Positions 8,242 to 15,033 of a stretch of 64,000 bases of DNA are shown here, one piece after another. Numbering within the stretch: the stretch's first letter is position 1; each line of letters begins with the position of its first letter. Source of the stretch: Salibacterium aidingense DSM 18341 (lineage in GTDB: Bacteria > Bacillota > Bacilli > Bacillales > Marinococcaceae); contig NZ_AUCI01000018.1 of the NCBI RefSeq assembly GCF_000429685.1, positions 1 to 64,000 of the forward strand, given 5' to 3'. The notes beneath the pieces are model-generated. The model saw only the letters and a program-made list of their open reading frames with translations, was not told where the DNA came from and did no database searches. A program made the translations under genes and the position numbers.

Positions 8242-9123
8242 ATGCTAGAATCACTGCCGAAAGGAACAATTCGAATAAAAGAAACCGAGCGGACGTACCG
8301 TTATTATGTTCCATCGACGGTCACGCCAGAAACACCGGCTCCGCTGATGATCAGTTATCATGGTGCCGGGAGTGATGCTGCCTATCACAGCAGATTGACA
8401 GGATTCGCGGAGCTGGCAGAGGAAGAAGGATTTATCGTCCTGTTTCCGGAAGCACTGGAAGTGACACTGGGGCAGCCTTTATCGAGACAGTGGAATGAAG
8501 ACCGGAAAGGCAGTTTGGCTGAGGAAGCAGACATTGAAGATATTCGATTTACGGAAGAACTGCTGAAAAAGTGGAAGGGGTACTATACAATAGACACCGA
8601 GCAGATCTATGCAACCGGCTTTTCCAATGGAGCCAGCTTCAGCCTCCGGGCCGCCATCGAACTTCCCGGCACGTTTGCCGGAGTCGGTGCTGTCGCAGGG
8701 CCGCTCGCGGAACCACTGCAGCGGAAAGAAACAAACGGCCTTCCTCCGCTGGTCTTTATCATGGGAGGGGAAGACCCGGTGGTGCCGTTTTCCGCCGAAG
8801 ATGCCAATGGCGAAATTTCCTATGATATTACCGGACTGCTCGGGGCCCGTGCAACGGTAGAATGGTGGACCTATCAATCGGCGTCTTCCTGGGAGCGGAA
8901 AGAAGAACGGTTCGCCCCGCGCTCGCTGCATGACCCGACCCGGGTGGAACGCCATTTATATGAGACTGACACCGGAAAGACCGCGGCAGCACTCTATATC
9001 ATCAAAGGAGGCGGGCATACGTGGCCGGGCGGACCGAAAGTGCAGCATCCCGAATTTGGCAGGGTCAGTCAGCAGTTGGAAGGCGCCAGGGAAATATGGC
9101 GCATGTTCCAGCTTGGACCGTAA
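8242..9123 (+). CDS. PHB-depolymerase-like alpha/beta hydrolase (esterase)
   Basis: A 293-residue alpha/beta hydrolase of the LpqC / poly(3-hydroxybutyrate) depolymerase-like esterase family. The oxyanion strand LMISYHGAGSDA, the nucleophile elbow GFSNGAS with its serine, the acid-strand GGEDPVVPF and the C-terminal GGGHTWPGG histidine are all visible in the right order, so the triad looks complete. There is no signal peptide, so it should act in the cytoplasm. It is the last gene of the hisC-nhaC-E1-E2 run, 43 bases after the E2-like gene, with a GAGGTGA ribosome site. An esterase or thioesterase acting on the product of the oxoacid dehydrogenase is possible but is only inference. Confidence 0.85.
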   Translation: MLESLPKGTIRIKETERTYRYYVPSTVTPETPAPLMISYHGAGSDAAYHSRLTGFAELAEEEGFIVLFPEALEVTLGQPLSRQWNEDRKGSLAEEADIEDIRFTEELLKKWKGYYTIDTEQIYATGFSNGASFSLRAAIELPGTFAGVGAVAGPLAEPLQRKETNGLPPLVFIMGGEDPVVPFSAEDANGEISYDITGLLGARATVEWWTYQSASSWERKEERFAPRSLHDPTRVERHLYETDTGKTAAALYIIKGGGHTWPGGPKVQHPEFGRVSQQLEGAREIWRMFQLGP

Positions 9124-9630
9124 CACGCTGGGACAAAAGAAAAACCCGAACATTCCGTAGTTTGTGTTAAAGAAGCAATGAACAAGCGAAGTCAAACTAC
9201 GAAGACTCCAATGCAGAACAATGCCTGTATCGTTCTCGCGGGAAGCAAAGTTTTTTGAGGCAGTGGTAGTATGGATGCACAAAAAATTCCGAACAAATCG
9301 TGGGAGAATCGTTCGGAATTTTTAATTTAAAATATCTTTGGCCAAAAAGGCATTTTGAATAAGAAGCAAGTAAATGACCTGCCTCGGTTAATGGAAGGGA
9401 ACGACAAACGGACACGCTCCGGACGAATTTGTCCGATTTATACAGGTTAAGGACATTAGAGAGAAAAAACGAAAATAAAATATTTGGAAACGAATGAAAT
9501 AAGACAAATAGCCAGTGAGTTAAAATGTCTAATAACCTGTATTTATGGAACATTCAGGAGCAATTCTGTCTCCTATGTTCGGTTGGTCAGGAAGAAGAAC
9601 CGCTTAATAGGAGGGTTTGATTCTAAAATG
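9124..9630. other. Intergenic region with possible insertion-sequence remnant
   Basis: About 500 bases without a credible gene. It starts with GCTGGGACAAAAG (about 9127-9139), which resembles the terminal repeat of IS1182-type elements in Bacillaceae. An inverted pair CGTAGTTTG / CAAACTACG follows at about 9156-9203, then a terminator-like hairpin at 9281-9324. No transposase fragment was recognised and no matching right end was found, so a decayed element or MITE is only a possibility. A 92-codon ORF at 9484 overlaps the downstream terminator and the antisense of hpaF and is taken as chance. Confidence 0.3.
9281..9324. terminator. Terminator-like hairpin
   Basis: AAAAATTCCGAAC and GTTCGGAATTTTT form a 13-pair inverted repeat with a 16-base loop; T or A runs on both sides allow action in either direction. 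It lies about 160 bases after the esterase gene. Confidence 0.6.
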
Positions 9631-9670
9631 AAAAACTCAGCCTGTAGTAACTATATCAGGCTGAGTTTTG
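9631..9670 (-). terminator. Terminator of the hpaG-hpaF operon
   Basis: AAAACTCAGCCTG and CAGGCTGAGTTTT form a 13-pair stem with a 12-base loop just beyond the hpaF stop codon. Read on the minus strand it ends in a T run. Confidence 0.85.
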
Positions 9671-9675
9671 ATGTG

Positions 9676-10065
9676 TCAGGTCTTTTTGTACCGCGGGTGA
9701 ATATTGTTTTTTTTGTATGTTCCGCCCTCTCCGAATTCCTGAAGTTCGAAGGAGAGCGCTAAATACCTTTTTTCAAAAAGGCTGGCGAAGTGGGTCTCCA
9801 TGGTTTCAAATATTTTTTCCGATATCATGGCTTTGTCTTCTTTCGAACGGCCGCCGCCGATTTTCAGCTGGGCGTGAACGAAAGCGTCATCTTCGGTATC
9901 ATCCGCAATCACATACTCGTTTAATTCGATTGCACGGGAGCGGATGCCTCCGATGGGAAAAAGATCGGGGCGGGAGATCAGTACGTCATTTATTTTTTTT
10001 AACAGCCCGCGGAGGTCGCCCTCTTCTTTCAAATTATCGGTATACTCTACAATAAAATGCGGCAT
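9676..10065 (-). CDS. hpaF: 5-carboxymethyl-2-hydroxymuconate isomerase
   Basis: A 129-residue protein of the CHMI/HpaF family, a tautomerase-fold enzyme. It starts MPHFIVEYTDNL; after loss of Met the N-terminal Pro2 is the catalytic base. The enzyme isomerises 5-carboxymethyl-2-hydroxymuconate, the HpaE product, to 5-oxo-pent-3-ene-1,2,5-tricarboxylate for HpaG. Length matches the family (about 125-130). A GGAGG ribosome site lies ten bases before the ATG. It is the last gene of a leftward operon hpaG1-hpaG2-hpaF, separated from hpaG2 by 15 bases and closed by a strong terminator. Confidence 0.9.
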   Translation of the reverse strand: MPHFIVEYTDNLKEEGDLRGLLKKINDVLISRPDLFPIGGIRSRAIELNEYVIADDTEDDAFVHAQLKIGGGRSKEDKAMISEKIFETMETHFASLFEKRYLALSFELQEFGEGGTYKKNNIHPRYKKT

Positions 10066-10080
10066 CGCCGGCAGTCCTCC

Positions 10081-10821
10081 TTATACTTTCCGGATGTAGT
10101 TGGTCAAGGCGCCAATTCCTTCAATTTCGGTCACGACGGTATCACCAGCATTTACTTGAGCCAGGCCTTCCGGAGTACCTGTCAGGATCACATCATTTTT
10201 GTTCAGCGTCATAAAGCCGCTTAGATATTCAATTAAATCCGGGATCGTAAAGATCATATCAGCCGTGGTGCCTTCCTGGGTGATACGTCCATTGATGGAA
10301 GTCTTTAACGTCAGATTCATTGGATCTCCAATATCATTCTTGTCAACGAACCAGGGGCCGAGAGGTGTGCAGGTATCCCGGTTTTTAACGCGGAGATTCG
10401 GACGGTAATAGTTTTCGAGATAATCCCGGATGGCATAGTCGTTTCCGATCGTGTAGCCGGCTATGTAATCATAGGCCTCTTCTTTTTTTACATTTTTGGC
10501 GGTTTTTCCTATGATGACACCAAGCTCACATTCGTAATGCATGTTTGTTGCTTCTTCCGGCCGTTTGGTTTCCCCGCGGTGGCCAATAAAGGTGTTGGGC
10601 CCTTTTAAAAAAACTAGTGGTTCTTTTGGCGCTTGAAAGGAAAGTTCCTTAGCGTGGTCTGCGTAATTCAGGCCCAGGGCAAAAGTAGTCTGCGGCTGTA
10701 CAGGCGGCAGCCATTCTACTTCTTCCTCCTGCAGCAGACGCCCATCTTCCAGTTTCACTTTTCCGTTTTCCTCGACGGCGTCATGGATGGTGCCGCCGGT
10801 AACGATGCGTGCTCGTTTCAT
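10081..10821 (-). CDS. hpaG2: HpaG C-terminal-type subunit (FAH family decarboxylase/isomerase)
   Basis: A 246-residue fumarylacetoacetate-hydrolase-family protein corresponding to the C-terminal half of enterobacterial HpaG/HpcE. The metal-binding region HYECELGVIIGKTAKN (about residues 91-106) with its Glu pair is present, as are the GNDYAIRD and TGTPEG motifs. In the homoprotocatechuate pathway HpaG decarboxylates 5-oxo-pent-3-ene-1,2,5-tricarboxylate and isomerises the product. Bacilli commonly have the two halves as separate genes, as here. The hpaG1 stop lies 17 bases upstream and a GAGGAGGA ribosome site precedes the ATG. It is probably the catalytic half of a hetero-oligomer with the product of hpaG1. 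Confidence 0.85.
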   Translation of the reverse strand: MKRARIVTGGTIHDAVEENGKVKLEDGRLLQEEEVEWLPPVQPQTTFALGLNYADHAKELSFQAPKEPLVFLKGPNTFIGHRGETKRPEEATNMHYECELGVIIGKTAKNVKKEEAYDYIAGYTIGNDYAIRDYLENYYRPNLRVKNRDTCTPLGPWFVDKNDIGDPMNLTLKTSINGRITQEGTTADMIFTIPDLIEYLSGFMTLNKNDVILTGTPEGLAQVNAGDTVVTEIEGIGALTNYIRKV

Positions 10822-10838
10822 CGGTTCCTGTTCCTCCT

Positions 10839-11585
10839 CTATTGAATAGTGTTTTCCAGGGTGCCAATCTGCGCAATCTTAACTTGGACTTTGTCTCCCT
10901 TTTGTACGAGGGGGGGACGGGCCGGGGTGCCGGTCAACAGTACGTCCCCTTCATATAACGTCATGTATTCTGTGACATCTGCGAGTAACTGCGGAATCGA
11001 TCTTACTAAATTTCTCGTAGTAGCCGTTTGTCTGGTTTTCCCATTAACGAAAACTTCTATAGTTACATCGTCGGGATGTGCTACTTCCTCCTTGGCCACT
11101 ACCCATGGACCGATCGGGCAGAATTTATCACGGGCTTTCTGCTTGACCGGGGGGCGGTGAAAGCTTTCAAATGGGAGGCTGATATCGTTGGCCACTGTAA
11201 AACCATCGATGTAGTCCCAGGCTGCGTTAACTTCAATGTTTGTGGCGGATTTGCCAATAACAATGCCGAGGGCCGCCCCTGTTTGGAGTTCTTCTTCCCC
11301 TTGCGGAACCGGGACAGAAGACAGATGGGGAGTCAGTGTATTCACCGGCTTGATGTACAGCACGGGAGCTGCGGGAGGGGTGTTATATGGCTTCTCATAC
11401 AGGGCATTTCCCAGTACGTCAAGTTCCTCCTGATAATTCAAGGCGGCTCCGTAAACAGTTCCGTGAACAGGAACTCTCCAGGACAGTTCTGCTTGAGAGG
11501 TGCCTGTGACCTCATTGGTTTCCGGTTGAACCTCCAGTTGCTTCGGATAGAGGTTCTGATTGTATACCGCTTTGGCGATGGCCAT
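10839..11585 (-). CDS. hpaG1: HpaG N-terminal-type subunit (FAH family)
   Basis: A 248-residue FAH-family protein corresponding to the N-terminal half of fused HpaG. The fold markers GTVYGAALNYQEE, AWDYIDGFTVANDIS and LLTGTPARPP are visible. At the place where hpaG2 has the metal-binding ECE, this protein reads TGA (ELQTGAALGIVIGKS), so the metal ligands appear lost and the subunit may be structural. It is the first gene of the leftward hpaG1-hpaG2-hpaF operon and has a GAGGAG ribosome site. A copy of the AT-rich operator shared across the island lies 44-67 bases before its start, which suggests control by the neighbouring GntR protein. Confidence 0.85.
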   Translation of the reverse strand: MAIAKAVYNQNLYPKQLEVQPETNEVTGTSQAELSWRVPVHGTVYGAALNYQEELDVLGNALYEKPYNTPPAAPVLYIKPVNTLTPHLSSVPVPQGEEELQTGAALGIVIGKSATNIEVNAAWDYIDGFTVANDISLPFESFHRPPVKQKARDKFCPIGPWVVAKEEVAHPDDVTIEVFVNGKTRQTATTRNLVRSIPQLLADVTEYMTLYEGDVLLTGTPARPPLVQKGDKVQVKIAQIGTLENTIQ

Positions 11586-11628
11586 CGTTTATCCACTCCT
11601 CTATTCATGCACGAAAACGCATTCATTT

Positions 11629-11652
11629 TATTATATATTTTATTATATATGA
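11629..11652 (-). promoter_or_regulatory. Shared AT-rich operator, copy A (hpaG operon)
   Basis: On the minus strand it reads TCATATAT, then AATAAA, then ATATATAATA. This is the same 8 + 6 + 10 pattern found before five other transcription units in the window. It lies just upstream of hpaG1. Confidence 0.65.
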
Positions 11653-11672
11653 TTTTAGCCGGAAACTCAATT

Positions 11673-11709
11673 AAAAAGAAACCTGAATCCCGAAGGCAGG
11701 TTTCTTTTT
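11673..11709 (-). terminator. Terminator of the gntR gene
   Basis: AAAAAGAAACCTG and CAGGTTTCTTTTT form a perfect 13-pair stem with an 11-base loop, four bases beyond the gntR stop codon; on the minus strand it ends in a T run. Confidence 0.9.
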
Positions 11710-11712
11710 CCC

Positions 11713-12360
11713 TTATTTTCTATTTTCATAAGCTTCCAGAGTGTTTAATTTATGCTGCCGGGCAAACGCTTCAACGGCTTCTTTTGTGGGCGGGTCTGCC
11801 AATAAATCAATTAACTGGTCATGTTCTTCCACGGAATGAGGGGCACGCATCGGAAAATAGGCGAAACCGGCGGTGCGCACTGTATCAAGCTTTTCCCAGG
11901 ATTGTTTAATATTATTAACGAGCAGCTTGTTCGGACAGTGCGAATAAATCGCAAAATGAAATGTTTTGTTTAATTCACTGAAGGTATTTAGATCATATTG
12001 CTGCAGCGCTCGTTTCATATCGTTATTTATGTCCGTGAATTCCTGAATGTGTTTCTCTTTTAAATAATCCAGACTCAGCATCGTAGCGTATCCTTCCAGC
12101 AGCGCCAGCATTTCAAGGGTCTGTTTATAGACCTTTTCATCAATTGATAAAACAAGGGCTCCAGCGTTTTGTCTGTATTCTATAAGGTTATCAGCCTCCA
12201 GCCGGCGGATGGCCTCTCTAACCGGAATGTGGCTGGATCCAACCTCCTTTGCGATCTGATCTAAGATAATCCGCTGCCCGGGGGCATAGGTGCCGTCTAA
12301 AATACGATCCTTAATTACGGTGTACGCATATTTGGTCTTGTTCATCTTATTTTTATCCAT
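11713..12360 (-). CDS. GntR/FCD-family transcriptional regulator, probable hpa regulon regulator
   Basis: A 215-residue GntR-family protein. The winged helix-turn-helix is at about residues 8-76 (IKDRILDGTYAPGQRI ... SSHIPVREAIRRLEADNLI) and an all-helical FCD effector domain fills about 85-205 (EGYATMLSL, HFAIYSHCPN, EEHDQLIDLL). FCD regulators usually sense small carboxylates. It lies between the hpaG operon and the lysR-hpaE divergent promoter, and the shared AT-rich operator covers the bases directly before its own start codon, which fits autoregulation. No good Shine-Dalgarno is seen before the ATG at 12360; the second ATG five codons later is an alternative. The assignment as regulator of the six operator sites is inference from position. 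Confidence 0.8.
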   Translation of the reverse strand: MDKNKMNKTKYAYTVIKDRILDGTYAPGQRIILDQIAKEVGSSHIPVREAIRRLEADNLIEYRQNAGALVLSIDEKVYKQTLEMLALLEGYATMLSLDYLKEKHIQEFTDINNDMKRALQQYDLNTFSELNKTFHFAIYSHCPNKLLVNNIKQSWEKLDTVRTAGFAYFPMRAPHSVEEHDQLIDLLADPPTKEAVEAFARQHKLNTLEAYENRK

Positions 12361-12365
12361 ACAAT

Positions 12366-12389
12366 TATTATATATTTTTTTGTATATGA
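12366..12389 (-). promoter_or_regulatory. Shared AT-rich operator, copy B (gntR promoter)
   Basis: On the minus strand it reads TCATATAC, AAAAAA, ATATATAATA. It ends six bases before the gntR start codon, so bound repressor would block gntR transcription or initiation directly. Confidence 0.65.
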
Positions 12390-12391
12390 TA

Positions 12392-13318
12392 TCAATAAAA
12401 TGATTGGTTTATTTCATTGATTCCCGCCTGCGCATAGGAAGTTTCGAATAAAGTTAAGAACCGCTGGGCAGCTTTTGTCAAATAACGATCTTTATTCCAT
12501 ATGATAACCGGATCGGCGGTAATAGAAAAGTCTTTTATATCCAGTACCCGGATTCTTTCATACGAAAACGCATAGAGGGTGGATTTTGGAATGATGGTAG
12601 CGCCTACCCCTGTTGCCGCAAGCGAAAGCAGCATCGAAGCGTCCGGACATTCGCAGATGACATTCGGCTCAAACCCGTGGCTGCGGCATTCGTTGACAAT
12701 CAGTTCAAACTGCCCGGCCCCGCTGATGCGGTGAAGGAGCATTAACGGCATATTCTGCAGTTCCTTCATTTCCACATTTCTGCGGTTGGGAGAAAACGTG
12801 TGCCATTCTTCGGGCACGACCAGCACGTATGGTTCAGACGGAAGACGGAGCATGTTAAATTCCTCCGGGTCAATCGGAAGCCGGACCACAGCCAATTCAA
12901 TTTCCCTGCTGCGGATACTCTCCGCCAGGAAAAAAGTATCACCTTCTCGTAATTTAAAAATAATATTCGGATGCTTTTCCCGAAGCTGATTCATTTGTTC
13001 AGGGAGAAAGGAGAAACATGATTTATTCGAACCGATAGTAAGGGTGCCGCGGATACCTTCCTCTATTTCCTGTACCTCGATAACTGTATCTTCCAGATCG
13101 TTCATTATTTTCAACGCTTTGTTGTATAAAATCTTTCCCGCCTCTGTCAGCTCTATATTCCTGCCGTTTTTCCGGAACAGCTGAATATTTAATTCCTCTT
13201 CCATATTTTTTAACTGCTGGCTTAGAGGCGGCTGGGCCATATGCAGACGGCGGGCGGCCTTGGTAACCTGTCCTTCCTCCGCTACGGCGCAGAAATACCT
13301 TAATTGTCTGATATCCAT
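12392..13318 (-). CDS. LysR family transcriptional regulator
   Basis: A 308-residue LysR-type regulator. It has an N-terminal winged helix (MDIRQLRYFCAVAEEGQVTKAARRL, MAQPPLSQQLKNMEEEL), a linker helix, and a substrate-binding effector domain from about residue 90. The internal ATG at 13318 was chosen because it has AAAGGAGG seven bases upstream and begins with the canonical LysR start; the upstream ATG would add eleven residues without an RBS. It is divergent from the hpaE-hpaB-hpaD operon, so it is probably an activator of that operon responding to a hydroxyphenylacetate-type inducer. A cre site lies 19-32 bases before its start, which suggests catabolite repression of the regulator too. 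Confidence 0.88.
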   Translation of the reverse strand: MDIRQLRYFCAVAEEGQVTKAARRLHMAQPPLSQQLKNMEEELNIQLFRKNGRNIELTEAGKILYNKALKIMNDLEDTVIEVQEIEEGIRGTLTIGSNKSCFSFLPEQMNQLREKHPNIIFKLREGDTFFLAESIRSREIELAVVRLPIDPEEFNMLRLPSEPYVLVVPEEWHTFSPNRRNVEMKELQNMPLMLLHRISGAGQFELIVNECRSHGFEPNVICECPDASMLLSLAATGVGATIIPKSTLYAFSYERIRVLDIKDFSITADPVIIWNKDRYLTKAAQRFLTLFETSYAQAGINEINQSFY

Positions 13319-13336
13319 ATGATATCCTCCTTTTAT

Positions 13337-13350
13337 TGACAGCGCTTTCA
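13337..13350. promoter_or_regulatory. CcpA cre site before lysR
   Basis: TGACAGCGCTTTCA matches the cre consensus TGWNANCGNTNWCA at every position. It lies 19 bases upstream of the lysR start codon in the divergent lysR-hpaE promoter region. Confidence 0.6.
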
Positions 13351-13360
13351 TATAGGTTAA

Positions 13361-13410
13361 TCATATATGAAAAACATATCAATAATCAATATTATTAATA
13401 TTTTTAATAT
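13361..13410. promoter_or_regulatory. lysR-hpaE divergent control region with weaker AT-rich operator
   Basis: TCATATAT-GAAAAA-CATATCAATA at 13361-13384 resembles the shared operator but its right half is shifted by one base. It is followed by the near-palindrome AATATTATTAATATT at about 13387-13401, a possible LysR-binding dyad. The region separates two divergent genes. Confidence 0.35.
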
Positions 13411-13446
13411 AAAAAAGGCCGTGATACATTAAATGTACAACGTCGT

Positions 13447-13460
13447 TGAAAGCGTTAACA
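13447..13460. promoter_or_regulatory. CcpA cre site before hpaE
   Basis: TGAAAGCGTTAACA with flanking T and A matches the cre consensus fully. It ends 20 bases before the hpaE start, a roadblock position. Confidence 0.65.
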
Positions 13461-13480
13461 AAGGAGGAGGCCGATACACG

Positions 13481-15001
13481 ATGGATGATTCACGTCTTCA
13501 GGATGTCAGTGAAGCAGGAAAACGTGCGATTGCATCTATTTCAGACGTTCCCCAGTATATTGACGGAAACTTTGTGGATTCAGAATCGAAAGAAAAATTT
13601 GAAAATATTTCCCCTTTTACTAATACGGTGATTAATCAAGTCGCTTCCGGCGAAGAGACGGATATTAACAAGGCAGTCAAAGCTGCCCGGAAAGCGTTTA
13701 ACGGAGAATGGGGAAACTTGAAGCTGAAAGAACGGCTGAACTATATTTATAGAATTGCTGATCTGATTGATGAGCATATCGATGAAATTGCCCCGCTCGA
13801 ATCTTATGACACAGGGCTTCCGATCAGCCAGACGAAAAAAATGGTAGCGCGGTCAGCTCATAACTTCCGATTTTATGCGGAAATGGTATCCAGCCGTCTT
13901 GTCGGTGATGTTTATCAGGTGGATGATGATTTCATCAACTACACAATTCATAAACCGGTGGGTATAGCAGGACTGATTACTCCATGGAACGCCCCGTTTA
14001 TGCTGGAAACGTGGAAAATCGCACCGGCCCTGGCTACTGGAAATACGGTCGTACTGAAGCCGGCGGAATGGTCGCCGCTCACGGCCCACCGCCTTGCTGA
14101 AATTATTGATAAAGCCGAACTTCCCGACGGCGTGTTTAACGTTGTTCATGGCTACGGAGAAACGGCAGGAGCCTCCCTGGTTGCCCACCCTGATGTAGAG
14201 CTGATTTCGTTTACGGGTGAAACCACGACAGGTTCCGAAATTATGAAAAACGGGGCCGATTCCCTAAAACAATTTTCGATGGAACTCGGCGGTAAATCCC
14301 CCATCATTGTATTTGATGATGCAGATGTGGAGAGGGCCCTGGATGCGTGCACCTGGGGGATTTTTTCCTTTAATGGGGAACGCTGCACCGCCAACTCGCG
14401 TCTGTACGTACATGAAAATATTGCCGAGTTTTTTACAGCGAAGCTGAAGGAGCGGGTAAACAACATTGTTGTTGGAGATCCAATGAAAACCGATACCCAG
14501 GTTGGTCCTCTCATTCATACGAATCACTATGAGAACGTGAAAACCTATTTAAAAATTGCTGAAGAGGAAGGCTGTGAAGTAATCAGCGGCAGGGTGCCGG
14601 AAGAAATGGCAGCCGGCAACTTCATTGCGCCGACGGTGCTGCTGCAAGCCGATAATTCCATGCGGGTGGTGCAGGAAGAAGTATTCGGGCCGGTCATTGC
14701 CGTCATGACGTTTAAAGAGGAAGAAGAGGTCATTGAAAAAGCAAATGACGTCCGCTACGGTCTTGCCGGCTATGTCTGGACGAAGGATATCCAGCGCGGC
14801 CACCGGGTAGCCCAGAAGGTGGACTCCGGTATGCTCTGGGTCAACTCTCAGAACGTCCGAGATCTGAGAACACCGTTCGGCGGATCTAAACACAGCGGTA
14901 TCGGCCGGGAAGGCGGCCACTATGCGTTTGAATTTTACACCGAAGTACAGATTATCCATGTTGCCTTAGGGGACCACCATATCCCGCAGTTTGGAAAATA
15001 A
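13481..15001 (+). CDS. hpaE: 5-carboxymethyl-2-hydroxymuconate semialdehyde dehydrogenase (copy 1)
   Basis: A 506-residue NAD-dependent aldehyde dehydrogenase. The cofactor loop ITPWNAPFMLETWK, the catalytic Glu in MELGGKSPI and the catalytic Cys in FNGERCTANSR are all present. HpaE oxidises the semialdehyde made by HpaD ring cleavage to 5-carboxymethyl-2-hydroxymuconate. The start at 13481 was preferred to the upstream ATG because AGGAGGAGG precedes it and the length then agrees with the second copy (502 residues). It leads a co-directional operon hpaE-hpaB-hpaD-ALDH-hpaC-FAD synthetase. A second copy at 25002 is identical at about six residues in seven by eye, while the DNA differs widely at synonymous sites. 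Confidence 0.92.
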   Translation: MDDSRLQDVSEAGKRAIASISDVPQYIDGNFVDSESKEKFENISPFTNTVINQVASGEETDINKAVKAARKAFNGEWGNLKLKERLNYIYRIADLIDEHIDEIAPLESYDTGLPISQTKKMVARSAHNFRFYAEMVSSRLVGDVYQVDDDFINYTIHKPVGIAGLITPWNAPFMLETWKIAPALATGNTVVLKPAEWSPLTAHRLAEIIDKAELPDGVFNVVHGYGETAGASLVAHPDVELISFTGETTTGSEIMKNGADSLKQFSMELGGKSPIIVFDDADVERALDACTWGIFSFNGERCTANSRLYVHENIAEFFTAKLKERVNNIVVGDPMKTDTQVGPLIHTNHYENVKTYLKIAEEEGCEVISGRVPEEMAAGNFIAPTVLLQADNSMRVVQEEVFGPVIAVMTFKEEEEVIEKANDVRYGLAGYVWTKDIQRGHRVAQKVDSGMLWVNSQNVRDLRTPFGGSKHSGIGREGGHYAFEFYTEVQIIHVALGDHHIPQFGK

Positions 15002-15033
15002 ACAGCTGATTATAAAAAAGAGGAGGAGTACAG

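Noticed and set aside
9484-9762. 92-codon open frame on the plus strand
   Set aside because: It runs through the hpaF terminator and into antisense hpaF, and lacks a ribosome site.
11028-11909. 293-codon open frame on the plus strand
   Set aside because: It is antisense to hpaG1 and gntR, crosses a terminator and the operator, and has no recognisable domain; both minus-strand genes are clear family members.
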